From Paraburkholderia ribeironis (GTDB taxonomy: Bacteria > Pseudomonadota > Gammaproteobacteria > Burkholderiales > Burkholderiaceae): a DNA stretch of 64,000 nt. Below are positions 38,760-48,259 of this stretch, piece by piece. Location: assembly GCF_900019265.1 (NCBI RefSeq), contig NZ_CYGX02000015.1, positions 115,929 through 179,928 of the forward strand, read 5' to 3'. A program made the position numbers and the translations under genes. Position 1 is the first letter of the stretch, and the number at the start of each line of letters is the position of its first letter. The notes below the pieces were generated by a model. That model worked only from the letters and a program-made list of their open reading frames with translations, made no database searches and was not told the origin of the DNA.

Positions 38760-39533
38760 ATGAACGCAACAGATACCTATGGCACGGCGCCGGTGCGCGA
38801 CGCGCGTGCCCGAACGTCAGGGACACCAGGAGCCTCGGACGCCGATCAACCCGCCTGGAGCCGCGACGAATTCGAAGCACAGTTGCGCGCCAAAGGCACC
38901 GCCTATCACATCCATCACCCCTTCAACGTGAAGATGAATAGCGGCGGCTGCTCGCGCGAACAGATTCGCGGCTGGGTCGCGAACCGCTTCTACTATCAGA
39001 TCAACATTCCGCTGAAGGACGCGGCGGTACTGTCGAACTGTCCGGATCGCGAGACGCGCCGCCGCTGGGTGCAGCGCATTCTTGACCACGATGGCTACGA
39101 TGGCGCGGAAGGCGGCATCGAAACATGGGCGCGTCTCGCCAATGCGGTCGGCCTGTCGCGCGACGAACTCTGGTCGCTCGAACACGTGACGCCGGGCGTG
39201 CGCTTCGCGGTCGATGCCTACGTGAATTTCGCGCGCCGCGCGCCGTGGCAGGAATCGGTCTGCTCGTCGCTGACCGAGATGTTCGCGCCGCAGGTGCATC
39301 GCGACCGGCTTGCGAGCTGGCCGGAACATTATCCGTGGATCGACCCTGCGGGCCTCGCTTATTTCCGCTCGCGCATTTCGCTCGCACAGCGCGACGTGGA
39401 GCACGGACTCGAAGTGACACTGGCGTATTTCACGCGGCGCGATCAGCAGGAACGGGCGCTCGAGATCCTGCAGTTCAAGCTCGACATTCTGTGGACCATG
39501 CTGGACTCGATCGAAAAGGCCTTCCCGCAATGA
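38760..39533 (+). CDS. pqqC: Pyrroloquinoline-quinone synthase PqqC
   Basis: PqqC is the cofactorless oxidase that makes the final PQQ from AHQQ. The 257-residue protein has [58 protein letters not shown] and [19 protein letters not shown], all family signatures with active-site histidines. An N-terminal extension of about 40 residues precedes the conserved start. It overlaps pqqD by four bases. Confidence 0.96.
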   Translation: MNATDTYGTAPVRDARARTSGTPGASDADQPAWSRDEFEAQLRAKGTAYHIHHPFNVKMNSGGCSREQIRGWVANRFYYQINIPLKDAAVLSNCPDRETRRRWVQRILDHDGYDGAEGGIETWARLANAVGLSRDELWSLEHVTPGVRFAVDAYVNFARRAPWQESVCSSLTEMFAPQVHRDRLASWPEHYPWIDPAGLAYFRSRISLAQRDVEHGLEVTLAYFTRRDQQERALEILQFKLDILWTMLDSIEKAFPQ

Positions 39534-39820
39534 ACGTTCTGACACGCGCCGGCGGCGCCACACAACCCGCCACCCGACTGACGATCGCCAGGCCGTTTCG
39601 CCTGCAGTGGGAACCCGCGCAGAACGCACATGTGCTGCTCTACCCCGAGGGGATGGTGAAGCTCAATCAAAGCGCGGGAGAAATTCTCAAGCGTTGCGAT
39701 GGCACACGCGACATCGACACGCTGATCGCCGAACTGGAACAGGCGTTCAACACCACCGAGCTCGGCACCGAGGTGCGGGCCTTCATTGCCGAAGCGCACA
39801 CGCGCGGCTGGCTGGAGTAG
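39530..39820 (+). CDS. pqqD: PqqA-binding chaperone PqqD
   Basis: PqqD binds PqqA and presents it to PqqE. The 96-residue protein has the PqqD pattern: [20 protein letters not shown] followed by [20 protein letters not shown] and [13 protein letters not shown] 39530 lies in an overlap with pqqC and gives the usual length; earlier in-frame codons would run into pqqC. It ends four bases before the pqqE start. Confidence 0.95.
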   Translation: MNVLTRAGGATQPATRLTIARPFRLQWEPAQNAHVLLYPEGMVKLNQSAGEILKRCDGTRDIDTLIAELEQAFNTTELGTEVRAFIAEAHTRGWLE

Positions 39821-39824
39821 CGCG

Positions 39825-41042
39825 ATGACCGATCTCTCGCAACCCGCTGCCGGCGCGCAGTCCGAGGACCCGAGCGCCGGCGTGCCGCCGCCGCTCTGGC
39901 TGCTCGCGGAGCTGACCTATCGCTGTCCGCTGCACTGCGCGTTCTGCTACAACCCACTCGACTATACCGATCTCAGCCGCGAACTGACTACCGAGCAATG
40001 GATCGGAGTACTACGCGAAGCGCGTGCGCTCGGCGCGGTGCAGCTCGGCTTTTCGGGCGGCGAGCCGCTGGTGCGCGACGACGTCGAAGTGCTGGTGGAG
40101 GAGGCGCACAAACTCGGCTTCTACACGAATCTGATCACCTCCGGCGTTGGCCTGACCGACAAGCGGCTCGGCGACCTGAAGGCCGCAGGCCTCGACCACA
40201 TCCAGTTGTCGTTTCAGGACTCGACGCAGGAGTTGAACGACTTCCTGAGCAGCACGCGTACCTTCGATCTGAAACAGCGCGTCGCGACTTCGATCAAACG
40301 GCACGGCTTTCCGATGGTGCTCAACTGCGTGCTGCATCGCTATAACCTGCCGCACGTCGACAAGATCATCGAGATGGCGCTCGCGATGGGCGCCGAATAC
40401 CTCGAACTCGCCAACACACAGTATTACGGCTGGGCACACGTGAACGAGGCGCAGTTGATGCCGACGCGCGAGCAGCTCGTCGAAGCCGAAGCGGTCGTCG
40501 AGCGCTACCGCCGCACGCACGGCGAGCGCTGCAAGATTTTCTTCGTCGTGCCCGATTACTTCGAAAGCCGCCCAAAACGCTGCATGAACGGCTGGGGCGC
40601 GGTCTTTCTCGGCGTCGCGCCAGACGGCGCCGCGCTGCCCTGTCACGCGGCGCGCGGCCTGCCGGGCCTGACGTTGCCGAACGTGAAAGAGACGCCGTTG
40701 CGCGAGATCTGGTACGACAGCGATGCGTTCAATCGTTTTCGCGGTCTGCACTGGCTCAAGGAACCGTGCCGGAGTTGCGACGAAAAGGAACGCGACCTGG
40801 GTGGTTGCCGCTGCCAGGCGTATCTGCTCACGGGCGACGCGGCCAACGCCGACCCCGTCTGCGACAAGTCGCCGTTTCACGACACCGTGGTCAAGGTGGT
40901 GCAACGCGCGGCTTCGACATCGACAGCGGCAAACGTGGCGCGCGAGCAGCCCATCGTGTTCCGTAACGACGCCAATTCGCGCAAGCTCGCGGCCGCCGCC
41001 CGCGAGCCGGACCTCACCGGCGGCAGTGGAGCATTGCCATGA
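39825..41042 (+). CDS. pqqE: PqqA peptide cyclase, radical SAM enzyme PqqE
   Basis: PqqE forms the carbon-carbon bond between Glu and Tyr of PqqA. The 405-residue radical SAM protein has the cluster motif YRCPLHCAFCYNP with Cys34, Cys38 and Cys41, and the C-terminal SPASM-type cysteines (RSCDEKERDLGGCRCQAY and DPVCDKS). ATG 39825 is chosen over an upstream in-frame option because it follows the pqqD stop with four bases. It overlaps the response regulator by four bases. Confidence 0.96.
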   Translation: MTDLSQPAAGAQSEDPSAGVPPPLWLLAELTYRCPLHCAFCYNPLDYTDLSRELTTEQWIGVLREARALGAVQLGFSGGEPLVRDDVEVLVEEAHKLGFYTNLITSGVGLTDKRLGDLKAAGLDHIQLSFQDSTQELNDFLSSTRTFDLKQRVATSIKRHGFPMVLNCVLHRYNLPHVDKIIEMALAMGAEYLELANTQYYGWAHVNEAQLMPTREQLVEAEAVVERYRRTHGERCKIFFVVPDYFESRPKRCMNGWGAVFLGVAPDGAALPCHAARGLPGLTLPNVKETPLREIWYDSDAFNRFRGLHWLKEPCRSCDEKERDLGGCRCQAYLLTGDAANADPVCDKSPFHDTVVKVVQRAASTSTAANVAREQPIVFRNDANSRKLAAAAREPDLTGGSGALP

Positions 41043-41701
41043 CTGGGGGAACCATCTCCGTGCTGCTCGTCGACGACCACGCGGTCGTGCGCGAAGGCTA
41101 CCGGCGTCTGCTCGAACTGAATTCCGACGTAACGGTGTGCGGCGAAGCCGGCGATGCCGCCCAGGCCTACCAGCGCTTTTGCGCGCTACGGCCCGATGTG
41201 GTCGTGATGGATGTGTCGCTGCCGGGGGCGAGCGGCATCGAAGCGATGCGGCGCATGCTCGCGCGAGAGCCTGATGCGCGCGTGCTGATCTTCAGCGTCC
41301 ATGAGGAATCGATTTTTGTGCGCCGTGCGCTCGATGCCGGCGCACTCGGTTATGTCACCAAGGCCAGCGCGCCCGATGTGCTGGTGGAAGCGGTGCGCTC
41401 CATCGCGCGGCGCGCCGGCTATCTGAGTCCGGACGTCTCGCAGGCGCTCGCGATGCGCACGGCCTTCAACGAAGGACCGCCCGGGCGTCAGTTGTCGGCC
41501 CGCGAGTTCGAGGTGCTGCGTCTGCTCGTGCAGGGTTATACGCTGCCGAGCATCGCCGAGAAGCTCGGACTGAGTCAGAAGACTGTGGCCAACCATCAAT
41601 CCGTGATCCGGCAGAAGTTCGGCGCCGACAACGGCGTGCAGCTTGCGCAAATGGCAAGCCGGCTCGGACTTCAGTTCACGGGTTCGGCAAGCCCCGCATG
41701 A
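41039..41701 (+). CDS. LuxR-family response regulator at the end of the pqq operon
   Basis: The 220-residue protein has a receiver domain with the acidic pair DDH near the start and phospho-acceptor Asp58 in VVMDVSLPG, and a C-terminal LuxR helix-turn-helix (LSAREFEVLRLLVQGYTLPS, KTVANHQSVIRQKF). It starts in an ATGA overlap with pqqE. Its 3' end overlaps the convergent histidine kinase by 31 bases, and the two likely form a pair. In other bacteria similar pairs control PQQ-dehydrogenase genes, sometimes in response to lanthanides; a like role is inferred. Confidence 0.9.
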   Translation: MTGGTISVLLVDDHAVVREGYRRLLELNSDVTVCGEAGDAAQAYQRFCALRPDVVVMDVSLPGASGIEAMRRMLAREPDARVLIFSVHEESIFVRRALDAGALGYVTKASAPDVLVEAVRSIARRAGYLSPDVSQALAMRTAFNEGPPGRQLSAREFEVLRLLVQGYTLPSIAEKLGLSQKTVANHQSVIRQKFGADNGVQLAQMASRLGLQFTGSASPA

Positions 41702-42684
41702 GCAGGCACGCGTGCGCAGAACAGAAAGCCGCCCTGCGGTGTGCTTGCAACGTGAAATTCGCCGCCGAGGGCCTCGACGCGCTCGCGCATGCCGATCAAC
41801 CCGAGTCCTTTGCGCGGCTTCGTGAGATCCGTGCCGGGGCCGTCGTCGGCCATGGTCACGACGATTTCATCGATAGGCGCGCCGGCCGCGTCCGCGCTTT
41901 GCGTCTCGCGCGGCGCGCGCACCATGAACACTTCCACGCGCGAGTGGCGGGCGAACTTCGACACGTTGGTCAGCCCTTCCTGCACGAGACGGTAGAGCGT
42001 GATGGTCAGCGTATCGCTCAGGCCGCTGAAATCCCCTTCAATCGTCAAGGAAAACGAAGCATCGGGCAGCCGCTCGCGCCAGCCGTCGACGCAATGTTCA
42101 AGCGCACTCGGCAAGCCGAACTCGTCCAGACCAATCGGCCGCAACCGACGGATCATGTCGCCGATCTCCCGGTAGACGTGGCTCGCACTCTGGATCAGAC
42201 CGAGCGCTATTCGATGAATCTCCGGCTCGCGCTGGCTGGATAGATCGCGGATGCGTGCGGCGTCGAGCGCAATGGCGTTCAGGTACTGGCCCAGTTCATC
42301 GTGCAGTTCGCGCGCCAGATGACGGCGTTCGAGTTCCTGCGCCTGCAGCGCCTGGTTGGCGAGGCGCCGGTTGTCGGCGAGCAGTCGTTCGGCCTGCTCC
42401 TCCAGCATGCGGCGATGGCTCAACTCGCGGCGCGCGTCGCGGTAGCGGCGCCACGCGAACCACACGAGACCGATCGAAAGCACGAACAGCGTGCCCGGCA
42501 ATTCGTCGAGCTGGAAGCGTTCCATGCCACGCGTGAACCGGTACGCGCGTTCGCTGAGATCGAACGTGGCGCTGAGCAGCGCCGCCAGCGCGGTCACGGC
42601 GAACACCCACGCGAGATCGCGCCATATCGTCGGATGTGGCGGCGGGCGGCCAGCGGGGGATGAGTGCATCGGGTCGCTTGACAT
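41671..42684 (-). CDS. NarX/DegS-type sensor histidine kinase
   Basis: The 337-residue protein has two transmembrane segments (about 23-40 and 64-79) around a short periplasmic loop of about 23 residues, a coiled-coil, the HisKA_3 phospho-site RRHLARELHDELGQYLNAIA with His128 and an ATPase domain ending KGLGLIGMRERVEALGGEF. The small loop is acidic (ERFQLDELPG), so it may sense a membrane or metal signal directly. It faces the response regulator tail to tail with 31 bases shared, an unusual layout for a cognate pair. ATG 42684 gives the full N-terminus. Confidence 0.88.
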   Translation of the reverse strand: MSSDPMHSSPAGRPPPHPTIWRDLAWVFAVTALAALLSATFDLSERAYRFTRGMERFQLDELPGTLFVLSIGLVWFAWRRYRDARRELSHRRMLEEQAERLLADNRRLANQALQAQELERRHLARELHDELGQYLNAIALDAARIRDLSSQREPEIHRIALGLIQSASHVYREIGDMIRRLRPIGLDEFGLPSALEHCVDGWRERLPDASFSLTIEGDFSGLSDTLTITLYRLVQEGLTNVSKFARHSRVEVFMVRAPRETQSADAAGAPIDEIVVTMADDGPGTDLTKPRKGLGLIGMRERVEALGGEFHVASTPQGGFLFCARVPAHAGLAEPVN

Positions 42685-42867
42685 GACATTTGCATTCTAC
42701 CCAGCACAGTCGCGCGCAGCGGACTTTTGCAACGCTTTTGGGAACGCCTCCCTGACAGATCGGGAAAAGCTCCCGCGCGGCTTACAGCCACGTATGCGAA
42801 GCTTGCGCACACCTCGAAGAATGCGCCAGGCGCGAAGGCGTCGAGCGGCAGGAGACAAACATTGAGC
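42685..42867. other. Divergent promoter region, histidine kinase and TonB receptor
   Basis: This 183-base region lies between two divergent genes. A ribosome site GGAGACAAAC stands before the receptor start. No clear sigma-54 element was found. Confidence 0.4.
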
Positions 42868-45225
42868 ATGCGACGACCAACACGCCGCAGACTGCGCCTT
42901 CAGCGGCGAGCCGGCATCACACTCTGTTTCGGCAGCACCCTCGCGAGCCTGTGCGCGGCCGCATGGGCGCAGACCGAACCGCCTGTTGCGGCGTCGGCGC
43001 CCGCATCCGCGTCCGCACCCGTGGTGCCGGATACCGGCGCCGCTAACGCGAGCCCGGTCACGACGCTCGCGCCGATCGTCGTGGTGGGCACCACACCGCT
43101 GCTCGGGATCGGCACACCGCTTTCGCAGGTGCCGGCCAACGTCCAGACGGTCCACGCACACGATATCGAACAGCAGCATCGCAGCACGCTGACCGACTAC
43201 CTGGCGAAGAATTTGCCGAGCGTCGATATCGCCGACGCGCAGGGCAACCCGTATCAGATGAACCTCAATTATCGCGGCTTCACTGCGTCGCCGTTGCTGG
43301 GCACGCCGCAGGGCCTGTCCGTGTTCGTCGACGGCGTGCGGGTGAACGAACCGTTCGGCGACGTGGTGAATTGGGACCTGCTGCCGCAGCAGGCCTTCGA
43401 CACGATCCAGCTGATTCCCGGCTCCAATCCGACCTATGGACTGAACACGCTCGGCGGCGCCATCTCGATCACCACCAAGAACGGCAAGACCAGCCCCGGC
43501 GGCGAAGCCGAGGTGAGCCTCGGATCGTGGGGCCGCAAGACCGCGCAGGTCGAACAGGGCGGCACCATCGGCCACAACCTCGACTACTACTTCACCGCCA
43601 ACGCCGCGAACGACAATGGCTGGGCCGAGCAGAACTCGAGCCGCGTACGGCAGGCGTTCGGCAAACTGCGCTATACCGACGCCGATACCACGCTGTCGTT
43701 GTCCGCGGGCGGTGCGGACAACGATCTGCACGGCACACAAACCATTCCGCGCTCGTTCCTCGACAACCCCAGGCAGCCCTACACATATCCGGACCAGAAT
43801 CAGAACAGCGTCGGCTACGTGACGCTCTCGGGCGATCACTACTTCAACGATCATGTCGAACTGAGCGGCAACGCCTATTACCGGCACTTCCTCAACACCA
43901 ACACCAGCAGTAACGTCAATAACAATTTCGGCTCGGTAGACGCGAACGGCAATATCGACACATTGCAGGCGACCAACCAGAGATCGATCGTGATGACCGA
44001 CAGCTATGGTGCGAGCCTGCAACTGACGCTGCTCGGCAAACTCGGTGGCATGGAAAACCAGTTGATTGCGGGCATGTCCGCCGATCTCGCCAATTCGCAC
44101 TACACCCAGTCGTTGCAGGACGCGGCTTTCACCGATTCGCGCGCAACGGTCGGCCTCGGCGATTTCGAACAGCAGACCGCGGCCAGAACGCACAGCGGCA
44201 ACTATGGGCTCTATCTCGCGGACACGCTGTCGCTGACGCCTCACTGGTCTTTGACGCTCGCGGGGCGCTACAACTGGGCCGAGGCGACGATCGGCGATTC
44301 GAGCGGCCTGCAGCCGCAGCTCGACGGCCACCATACGTTTTCGCGTTTCAATCCGGCCGTTGGCATCAACTGGAATCCGACGCCGGCTCTCACGGCCTAC
44401 GCCACCTACAACGAAGGCATGCGTTCACCGACCGCGATCGAACTGGCCTGTGCCGATCCGGCCGCGCCGTGTTCGCTGCCAAACGAATTCATCTCCGACC
44501 CGGCCCTCAAGCCGGTGATCTCGAAGACCTACGAAATAGGCGCGCGTGGCCGGATCGGCGCGGCCACGACCTGGAGCGCCGCCGCGTACAGCACGACACT
44601 CGACGACGATATTCAGTTCATCAGCAGCAATGGCGCGGGAAGCTCGCAAGGATTTTTCCAGAACGTCGGCCGCACGCGCCGGCAAGGCGTCGAACTGGCC
44701 GGCCAAAGCAAGTTCGGTCCGCTCGCCGTGAGCGCGAGCTACAGCTACGTGGATGCGACCTACCAGTCCACCTGGACCGAAAGCAGCCCCAGCAATTCCA
44801 GCGCCGACGCCAACGGCAATATCACCGTCAAGCCGGGCAATCATATTCCGGGGATTCCGGCGACTACCGTGAAGCTGCGGCTCGACTATTCGGCGACGTC
44901 GAAATGGAACATCGGCACGAACCTCACGTGGCGCGGCAGCATCTACGCTCAGGGCGACGAAAACAACCAGGATGTGAACGGCAAGATCGCCGGTTATCTG
45001 CTGATCGATCTGGACACGACTTACCAGGTGACGAAGCAGTTGCAGGTCTTCGCCTCCGTGACGAACCTGCTCGACAAGCAGTACGCCAGCTTCGGCGCAC
45101 TCGGCCAGAACTTCTTCACCGGACCGAACCGCACGTTCGACGGCGCGAACCCGGTCAGCGAGCAATTCGTCGGGCCGGGTGCGCCGAGGGGCGTGTGGGT
45201 CGGCTTGCGCTATGCGTGGAAATAA
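42868..45225 (+). CDS. TonB-dependent outer-membrane receptor
   Basis: The 785-residue protein has a signal peptide (cleavage near AAWAQ), an N-terminal plug domain with a TonB-box-like APIVVVGTTPLLGIGTP and PANVQTVHAHDIEQQ, and a 22-strand-type barrel ending with aromatic-rich VGLRYAWK. ATG 42868 has a GGAGACAAAC ribosome site; a TTG at 42862 is an alternative. Its neighbours are a PQQ-linked beta-propeller gene and a TonB-ExbB-ExbD set, all inside a PQQ and lanthanide-enzyme island. Uptake of a lanthanide chelate or of PQQ is a reasonable inference; the substrate is not shown by the sequence. Confidence 0.93.
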   Translation: MRRPTRRRLRLQRRAGITLCFGSTLASLCAAAWAQTEPPVAASAPASASAPVVPDTGAANASPVTTLAPIVVVGTTPLLGIGTPLSQVPANVQTVHAHDIEQQHRSTLTDYLAKNLPSVDIADAQGNPYQMNLNYRGFTASPLLGTPQGLSVFVDGVRVNEPFGDVVNWDLLPQQAFDTIQLIPGSNPTYGLNTLGGAISITTKNGKTSPGGEAEVSLGSWGRKTAQVEQGGTIGHNLDYYFTANAANDNGWAEQNSSRVRQAFGKLRYTDADTTLSLSAGGADNDLHGTQTIPRSFLDNPRQPYTYPDQNQNSVGYVTLSGDHYFNDHVELSGNAYYRHFLNTNTSSNVNNNFGSVDANGNIDTLQATNQRSIVMTDSYGASLQLTLLGKLGGMENQLIAGMSADLANSHYTQSLQDAAFTDSRATVGLGDFEQQTAARTHSGNYGLYLADTLSLTPHWSLTLAGRYNWAEATIGDSSGLQPQLDGHHTFSRFNPAVGINWNPTPALTAYATYNEGMRSPTAIELACADPAAPCSLPNEFISDPALKPVISKTYEIGARGRIGAATTWSAAAYSTTLDDDIQFISSNGAGSSQGFFQNVGRTRRQGVELAGQSKFGPLAVSASYSYVDATYQSTWTESSPSNSSADANGNITVKPGNHIPGIPATTVKLRLDYSATSKWNIGTNLTWRGSIYAQGDENNQDVNGKIAGYLLIDLDTTYQVTKQLQVFASVTNLLDKQYASFGALGQNFFTGPNRTFDGANPVSEQFVGPGAPRGVWVGLRYAWK

Positions 45226-45250
45226 CGCCGTCGCGCAAGACACGCGCGGC

Positions 45251-46342
45251 TCAGTGCGATTCGATCGAGCCGTCGCTGCGTGGATACGTGACGATGCCCC
45301 ATGCGAGCGGTAACTCGCCGATCTGCTTGATCGGCTGGTAGCTCTTCGCGTCCAGCACATAGACCGAATCGGAGCGCCCGCACGCCACCATCAGCTTCGC
45401 GCCATCCGGCGTGAAGCTGAAGTGCCAGCAACGCTGCCCGACGGGCACGTCGGCAACATGTTCATAGCTGTGGCCGTCGAACACCTGCACCGTCTTGTCG
45501 CGCGCCGCGGCAACGAAAAGCCGCTGCCCGTCGGGACCGAACGCAATGCCGTATGGTCCGAGTTTGGTATCGACGGTCTTGACCACGTCGAAACTGTGCG
45601 CGTCGAGCACGACGAACTTGCTGAGCGACTCCAGCGTGACCACATAGTGCTTGCCATCGGGCGACAGGCGGATGCCGCGCGGCCGGCCGCCGGCAGCGAG
45701 CTTCACCGTCCTGATGGGCGCACCGGTGCGCGCGTGATAGATCGATATCGTATCGTCGCCTTCATTGGCGACGAGCATCGTCTGGCCGTCGCGCGAGAAT
45801 TCGATACCTTCCGTTTCGTGACCGCTCGTCACCGAGCGAATCACGCGCCACGTATTCATATCGACGATCGCGATTTCCGCCGGCGGCTTGTTGGCGTCGT
45901 CGTCATCCGCGCCGGGTTTGCCATCCGGTTTGCCGCCCGGCTTGGCCCCCGGCGGCCCGCTGACGTCGCCGGGTTCGTACGTCACATAGGCGTAGCCGTT
46001 GTGCACCCGCACATACTCGGGGTTCTTGCCGATCTTCACGCGCTGGACGACCTCGCCCGACGCCGTGTCGATCACTGCCAGATCGCCCGTGTTCTTGTTG
46101 GCGACCAGGAGGCGTGTGCCATCCGCGTTCAGGCCCAAGCCACGCGGGCCGTCCGCGCCTACCGGGAATGTTTTGGCGAGCGTCATCTGATCGAGATCGA
46201 TCACGCCGACACCGGCCTTCTCGCTCGTCACATAGGCGAGCGGCGCGGCGGCTGCATGCGCCGCGCACGCGGCCACGACGAGCGCGGCCGCCAGCGCGAT
46301 GGAGCGGCGTGGTCTTCGGTTGGGAATGCGTGTCTCCAGCAT
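45251..46342 (-). CDS. YVTN beta-propeller protein linked to PQQ catabolism
   Basis: The 363-residue exported protein has a signal peptide (about 1-34, ending AHAAAA) and a seven-bladed YVTN propeller with repeats such as RLLVANKNTGDLAVIDTASG, TMLVANEGDDTISIYHARTG and RLFVAAARDKTVQVFDGHSY. This group is regularly found with PQQ-dependent alcohol oxidation genes. A low-complexity loop (GPPGAKPGGKPDGKPGADD) interrupts it near residue 155. It is convergent with the TonB-dependent receptor. Function is not known; it may bind a metal or pass electrons. Confidence 0.88.
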   Translation of the reverse strand: MLETRIPNRRPRRSIALAAALVVAACAAHAAAAPLAYVTSEKAGVGVIDLDQMTLAKTFPVGADGPRGLGLNADGTRLLVANKNTGDLAVIDTASGEVVQRVKIGKNPEYVRVHNGYAYVTYEPGDVSGPPGAKPGGKPDGKPGADDDDANKPPAEIAIVDMNTWRVIRSVTSGHETEGIEFSRDGQTMLVANEGDDTISIYHARTGAPIRTVKLAAGGRPRGIRLSPDGKHYVVTLESLSKFVVLDAHSFDVVKTVDTKLGPYGIAFGPDGQRLFVAAARDKTVQVFDGHSYEHVADVPVGQRCWHFSFTPDGAKLMVACGRSDSVYVLDAKSYQPIKQIGELPLAWGIVTYPRSDGSIESH

Positions 46343-46655
46343 TGTTGTACTCCGTTGTGAAATCGCTGCGCCGCGATGGTTCGCGTCATTGGTTCAAAGT
46401 ATCCCACTGGGCGATTGTTTGACAACGAACATCGGACGGGAGAATTTCCCGAATTGACCCACGGCGCGAGCCGCTGGTTCTAAAACCCTGGGTGCGGGAG
46501 GACAATGAACGTGGAGGTGGCCGTCGGTTGCGAACCAAACGGATGCCGCGAATAGTGCTGGCGATTGATGCTGGCGATTAGTGCTGGCTAATGATGCTGG
46601 CGATTAGTGCCGGCTAATGATGCTGGCAAATGACGCCGGCGAATGACGCCGGCAA
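46343..46655. other. Divergent region with tandem repeat, beta-propeller and tonB
   Basis: These 313 bases hold no supported gene. The left half would carry the promoter of the beta-propeller gene. The right half is filled by a degenerate 12-14 base tandem array (46554-46657) that runs into the tonB start. Confidence 0.5.
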
Positions 46656-46657
46656 AT
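46554..46657 (+). repeat. Degenerate 12-14 bp tandem array before tonB
   Basis: Eight units of the form GATGCTGGCGATTA, GTGCTGGCTAAT, GACGCCGGCAAAT and variants run head to tail. The last three each contain an ATGA/ATG spaced 13 bases apart, in three different frames, and the last of these is the first possible tonB start codon (46656). Confidence 0.85.
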
Positions 46658-47462
46658 GAGCCCAAGCCTGGCCGCGATATCGATGCTGCAAGTTGCCATA
46701 GCGAACCCCGCAAACCCTATGATCTCCGCGACGCGGTATCGTCGGGTTCTGCTCGTGCTGGGCGCCGTGATCGGCGCGCATCTGGCTTTGCTGGTCGTGA
46801 CGCTCGCGACACGCGACAGAACTGTCGAGCGGCCAGTCGAACCGCCCACGATCACCGCCGTGCTGCTGAGCCCGGAACCCCAACCGCCGATACCCGCCGC
46901 GCCTGCTGCGGTGGTCCCACCAACGCCGCCTGCCGCCGCGCATCCTGTGGTTCGCGCCAGACCCGTGCCGCAGCCGCAGCCGAGCCCACACGTAACGCAC
47001 AGCGTGCAAACGCCAGCACAAACACCCGCGCAAATAGCACCAACGGCACCGGTAGCGCCAGCCCAGCATGTCGCGCCGTCTCCCACCGCGCAGCCGGCCC
47101 CCGTCGCAGCGCCACCCATGCCCGCAGCGCCCGCCACCGCTTCCGCGCCCGCTGTCGAACGCACGGTGCCCGCATCGACTGCGCCGAAGAACGTCTCGCA
47201 TGTCGATTGCACGATCCCGAAGCCGGACTATCCCGACATATCCAGGCGCCGTGGCGAGAACGGCACCACCGTCGTGCGATTCGTCGTGGGCCTCACGGGC
47301 CGTATCGAAACGGTGCAACTGCAAACGAGCAGCGGCTCTCAGCGCCTGGACGATGCCGCGCTCGCCGCGGTCCACGGGGGCGTCTGCCAGCCCTATAGCG
47401 AAAACGGCGCCGCGATTCGCGCCGCATGCTCGCAGTCGTTCGTCTTCGGAATGAGCGACTAA
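46656..47462 (+). CDS. tonB: TonB family protein
   Basis: TonB transfers energy from ExbB-ExbD to outer-membrane receptors. The 268-residue product has one N-terminal transmembrane segment (RVLLVLGAVIGAHLALLVV, about 29-47), a long Pro/Ala-rich linker (about 55-175) to cross the periplasm and a TonB C-terminal domain (PDYPDISRRRGENGTTVVRF onward). Possible starts are 46656, 46683 and 46719; none has a strong ribosome site. exbB and exbD follow directly, with spacing of 35 bases to exbB. Confidence 0.9.
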   Translation: MSPSLAAISMLQVAIANPANPMISATRYRRVLLVLGAVIGAHLALLVVTLATRDRTVERPVEPPTITAVLLSPEPQPPIPAAPAAVVPPTPPAAAHPVVRARPVPQPQPSPHVTHSVQTPAQTPAQIAPTAPVAPAQHVAPSPTAQPAPVAAPPMPAAPATASAPAVERTVPASTAPKNVSHVDCTIPKPDYPDISRRRGENGTTVVRFVVGLTGRIETVQLQTSSGSQRLDDAALAAVHGGVCQPYSENGAAIRAACSQSFVFGMSD

Positions 47463-47497
47463 CTCCGCCAACGAGTCGAAGGACTAAGGAAACCACC

Positions 47498-48259
47498 ATG
47501 CAACATTACGGACTCGCGAACGTCTGGGAAACCGGAGATGTCGTCACGCGCTGCATTCTGAGCGTGTTGCTGATCATGTCGGTCATGTCGTGGACGGTGA
47601 TCATCGTCAAGCTATTGCAGCTGATGCTGCTCAGACGCGTGACCCGCCAGAGCGACGCGCGCTTCTGGAACGCGGACCGGTTCGAGGACGGGTTGAGCAG
47701 TCTCGGTCACCCCCGCTCCACTGCGCGCGACAATCCGCTGCTCGCACTCGCGCTTGCGGGCCACGAAGCCGCGACGCACCATCGGCAAACCCAGCAGCAT
47801 CTGCGCGACCGGATCGACGTATCGGACTGGATCACGCGGCGCCTGCAGGACACGATGGACGATACGATCGCGCGCCTGCAAAGCGGGCTGGCGGCCCTCG
47901 CGTCGATCGGCAGCACGGCGCCCTTCGTGGGGTTGTTCGGCACCGTCTGGGGTATCTACCATGCGCTGATCGTGATCGGCGAGACTGGCCAGACGTCCAT
48001 CGACCACGTGGCCGGCCCGGTTGGCGAGTCGCTGATCATGACCGCCTTCGGGCTCTTCGTGGCGATTCCCGCCGTGCTCGGCTACAACGGCCTGACTCGC
48101 GCAAACCGCACGATCGTCGCCCGCCTGAAGCGCTTTGCGCATGGACTGCACGCGTACTTCGTGACCGGCTCGCAATTGCCTTCGAGTGCCGGTCCGGAGT
48201 TGCACGCCGTGCCGCGCAGCGAGAGCGCAACCCGTGACGGAGCCTTCAGATGGCAATGA
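47498..48259 (+). CDS. exbB: ExbB/TolQ-type proton channel subunit
   Basis: The 253-residue protein has three predicted membrane helices (about 19-45, 137-160 and 175-205), with the conserved ALASIGSTAPFVGLFGTVWG motif in the second and EsLIMTAFGLFVAIPAVLGYN in the third. With ExbD it couples proton flow to TonB. ATG 47498 has an AAGGAAAC ribosome site. It overlaps exbD by ten bases. The ExbB rather than TolQ identity comes from its TonB neighbour. Confidence 0.93.
   Translation: MQHYGLANVWETGDVVTRCILSVLLIMSVMSWTVIIVKLLQLMLLRRVTRQSDARFWNADRFEDGLSSLGHPRSTARDNPLLALALAGHEAATHHRQTQQHLRDRIDVSDWITRRLQDTMDDTIARLQSGLAALASIGSTAPFVGLFGTVWGIYHALIVIGETGQTSIDHVAGPVGESLIMTAFGLFVAIPAVLGYNGLTRANRTIVARLKRFAHGLHAYFVTGSQLPSSAGPELHAVPRSESATRDGAFRWQ

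Noticed and set aside
42697..44334. Long minus-strand frame inside the TonB receptor gene
   Set aside because: It is a shadow frame of a clear receptor gene and shows only repetitive Arg/Val-rich sequence.
46554..46657. CRISPR-like array
   Set aside because: Units are only 12-14 bases, contiguous and degenerate with no unique spacers, and no cas genes are present.
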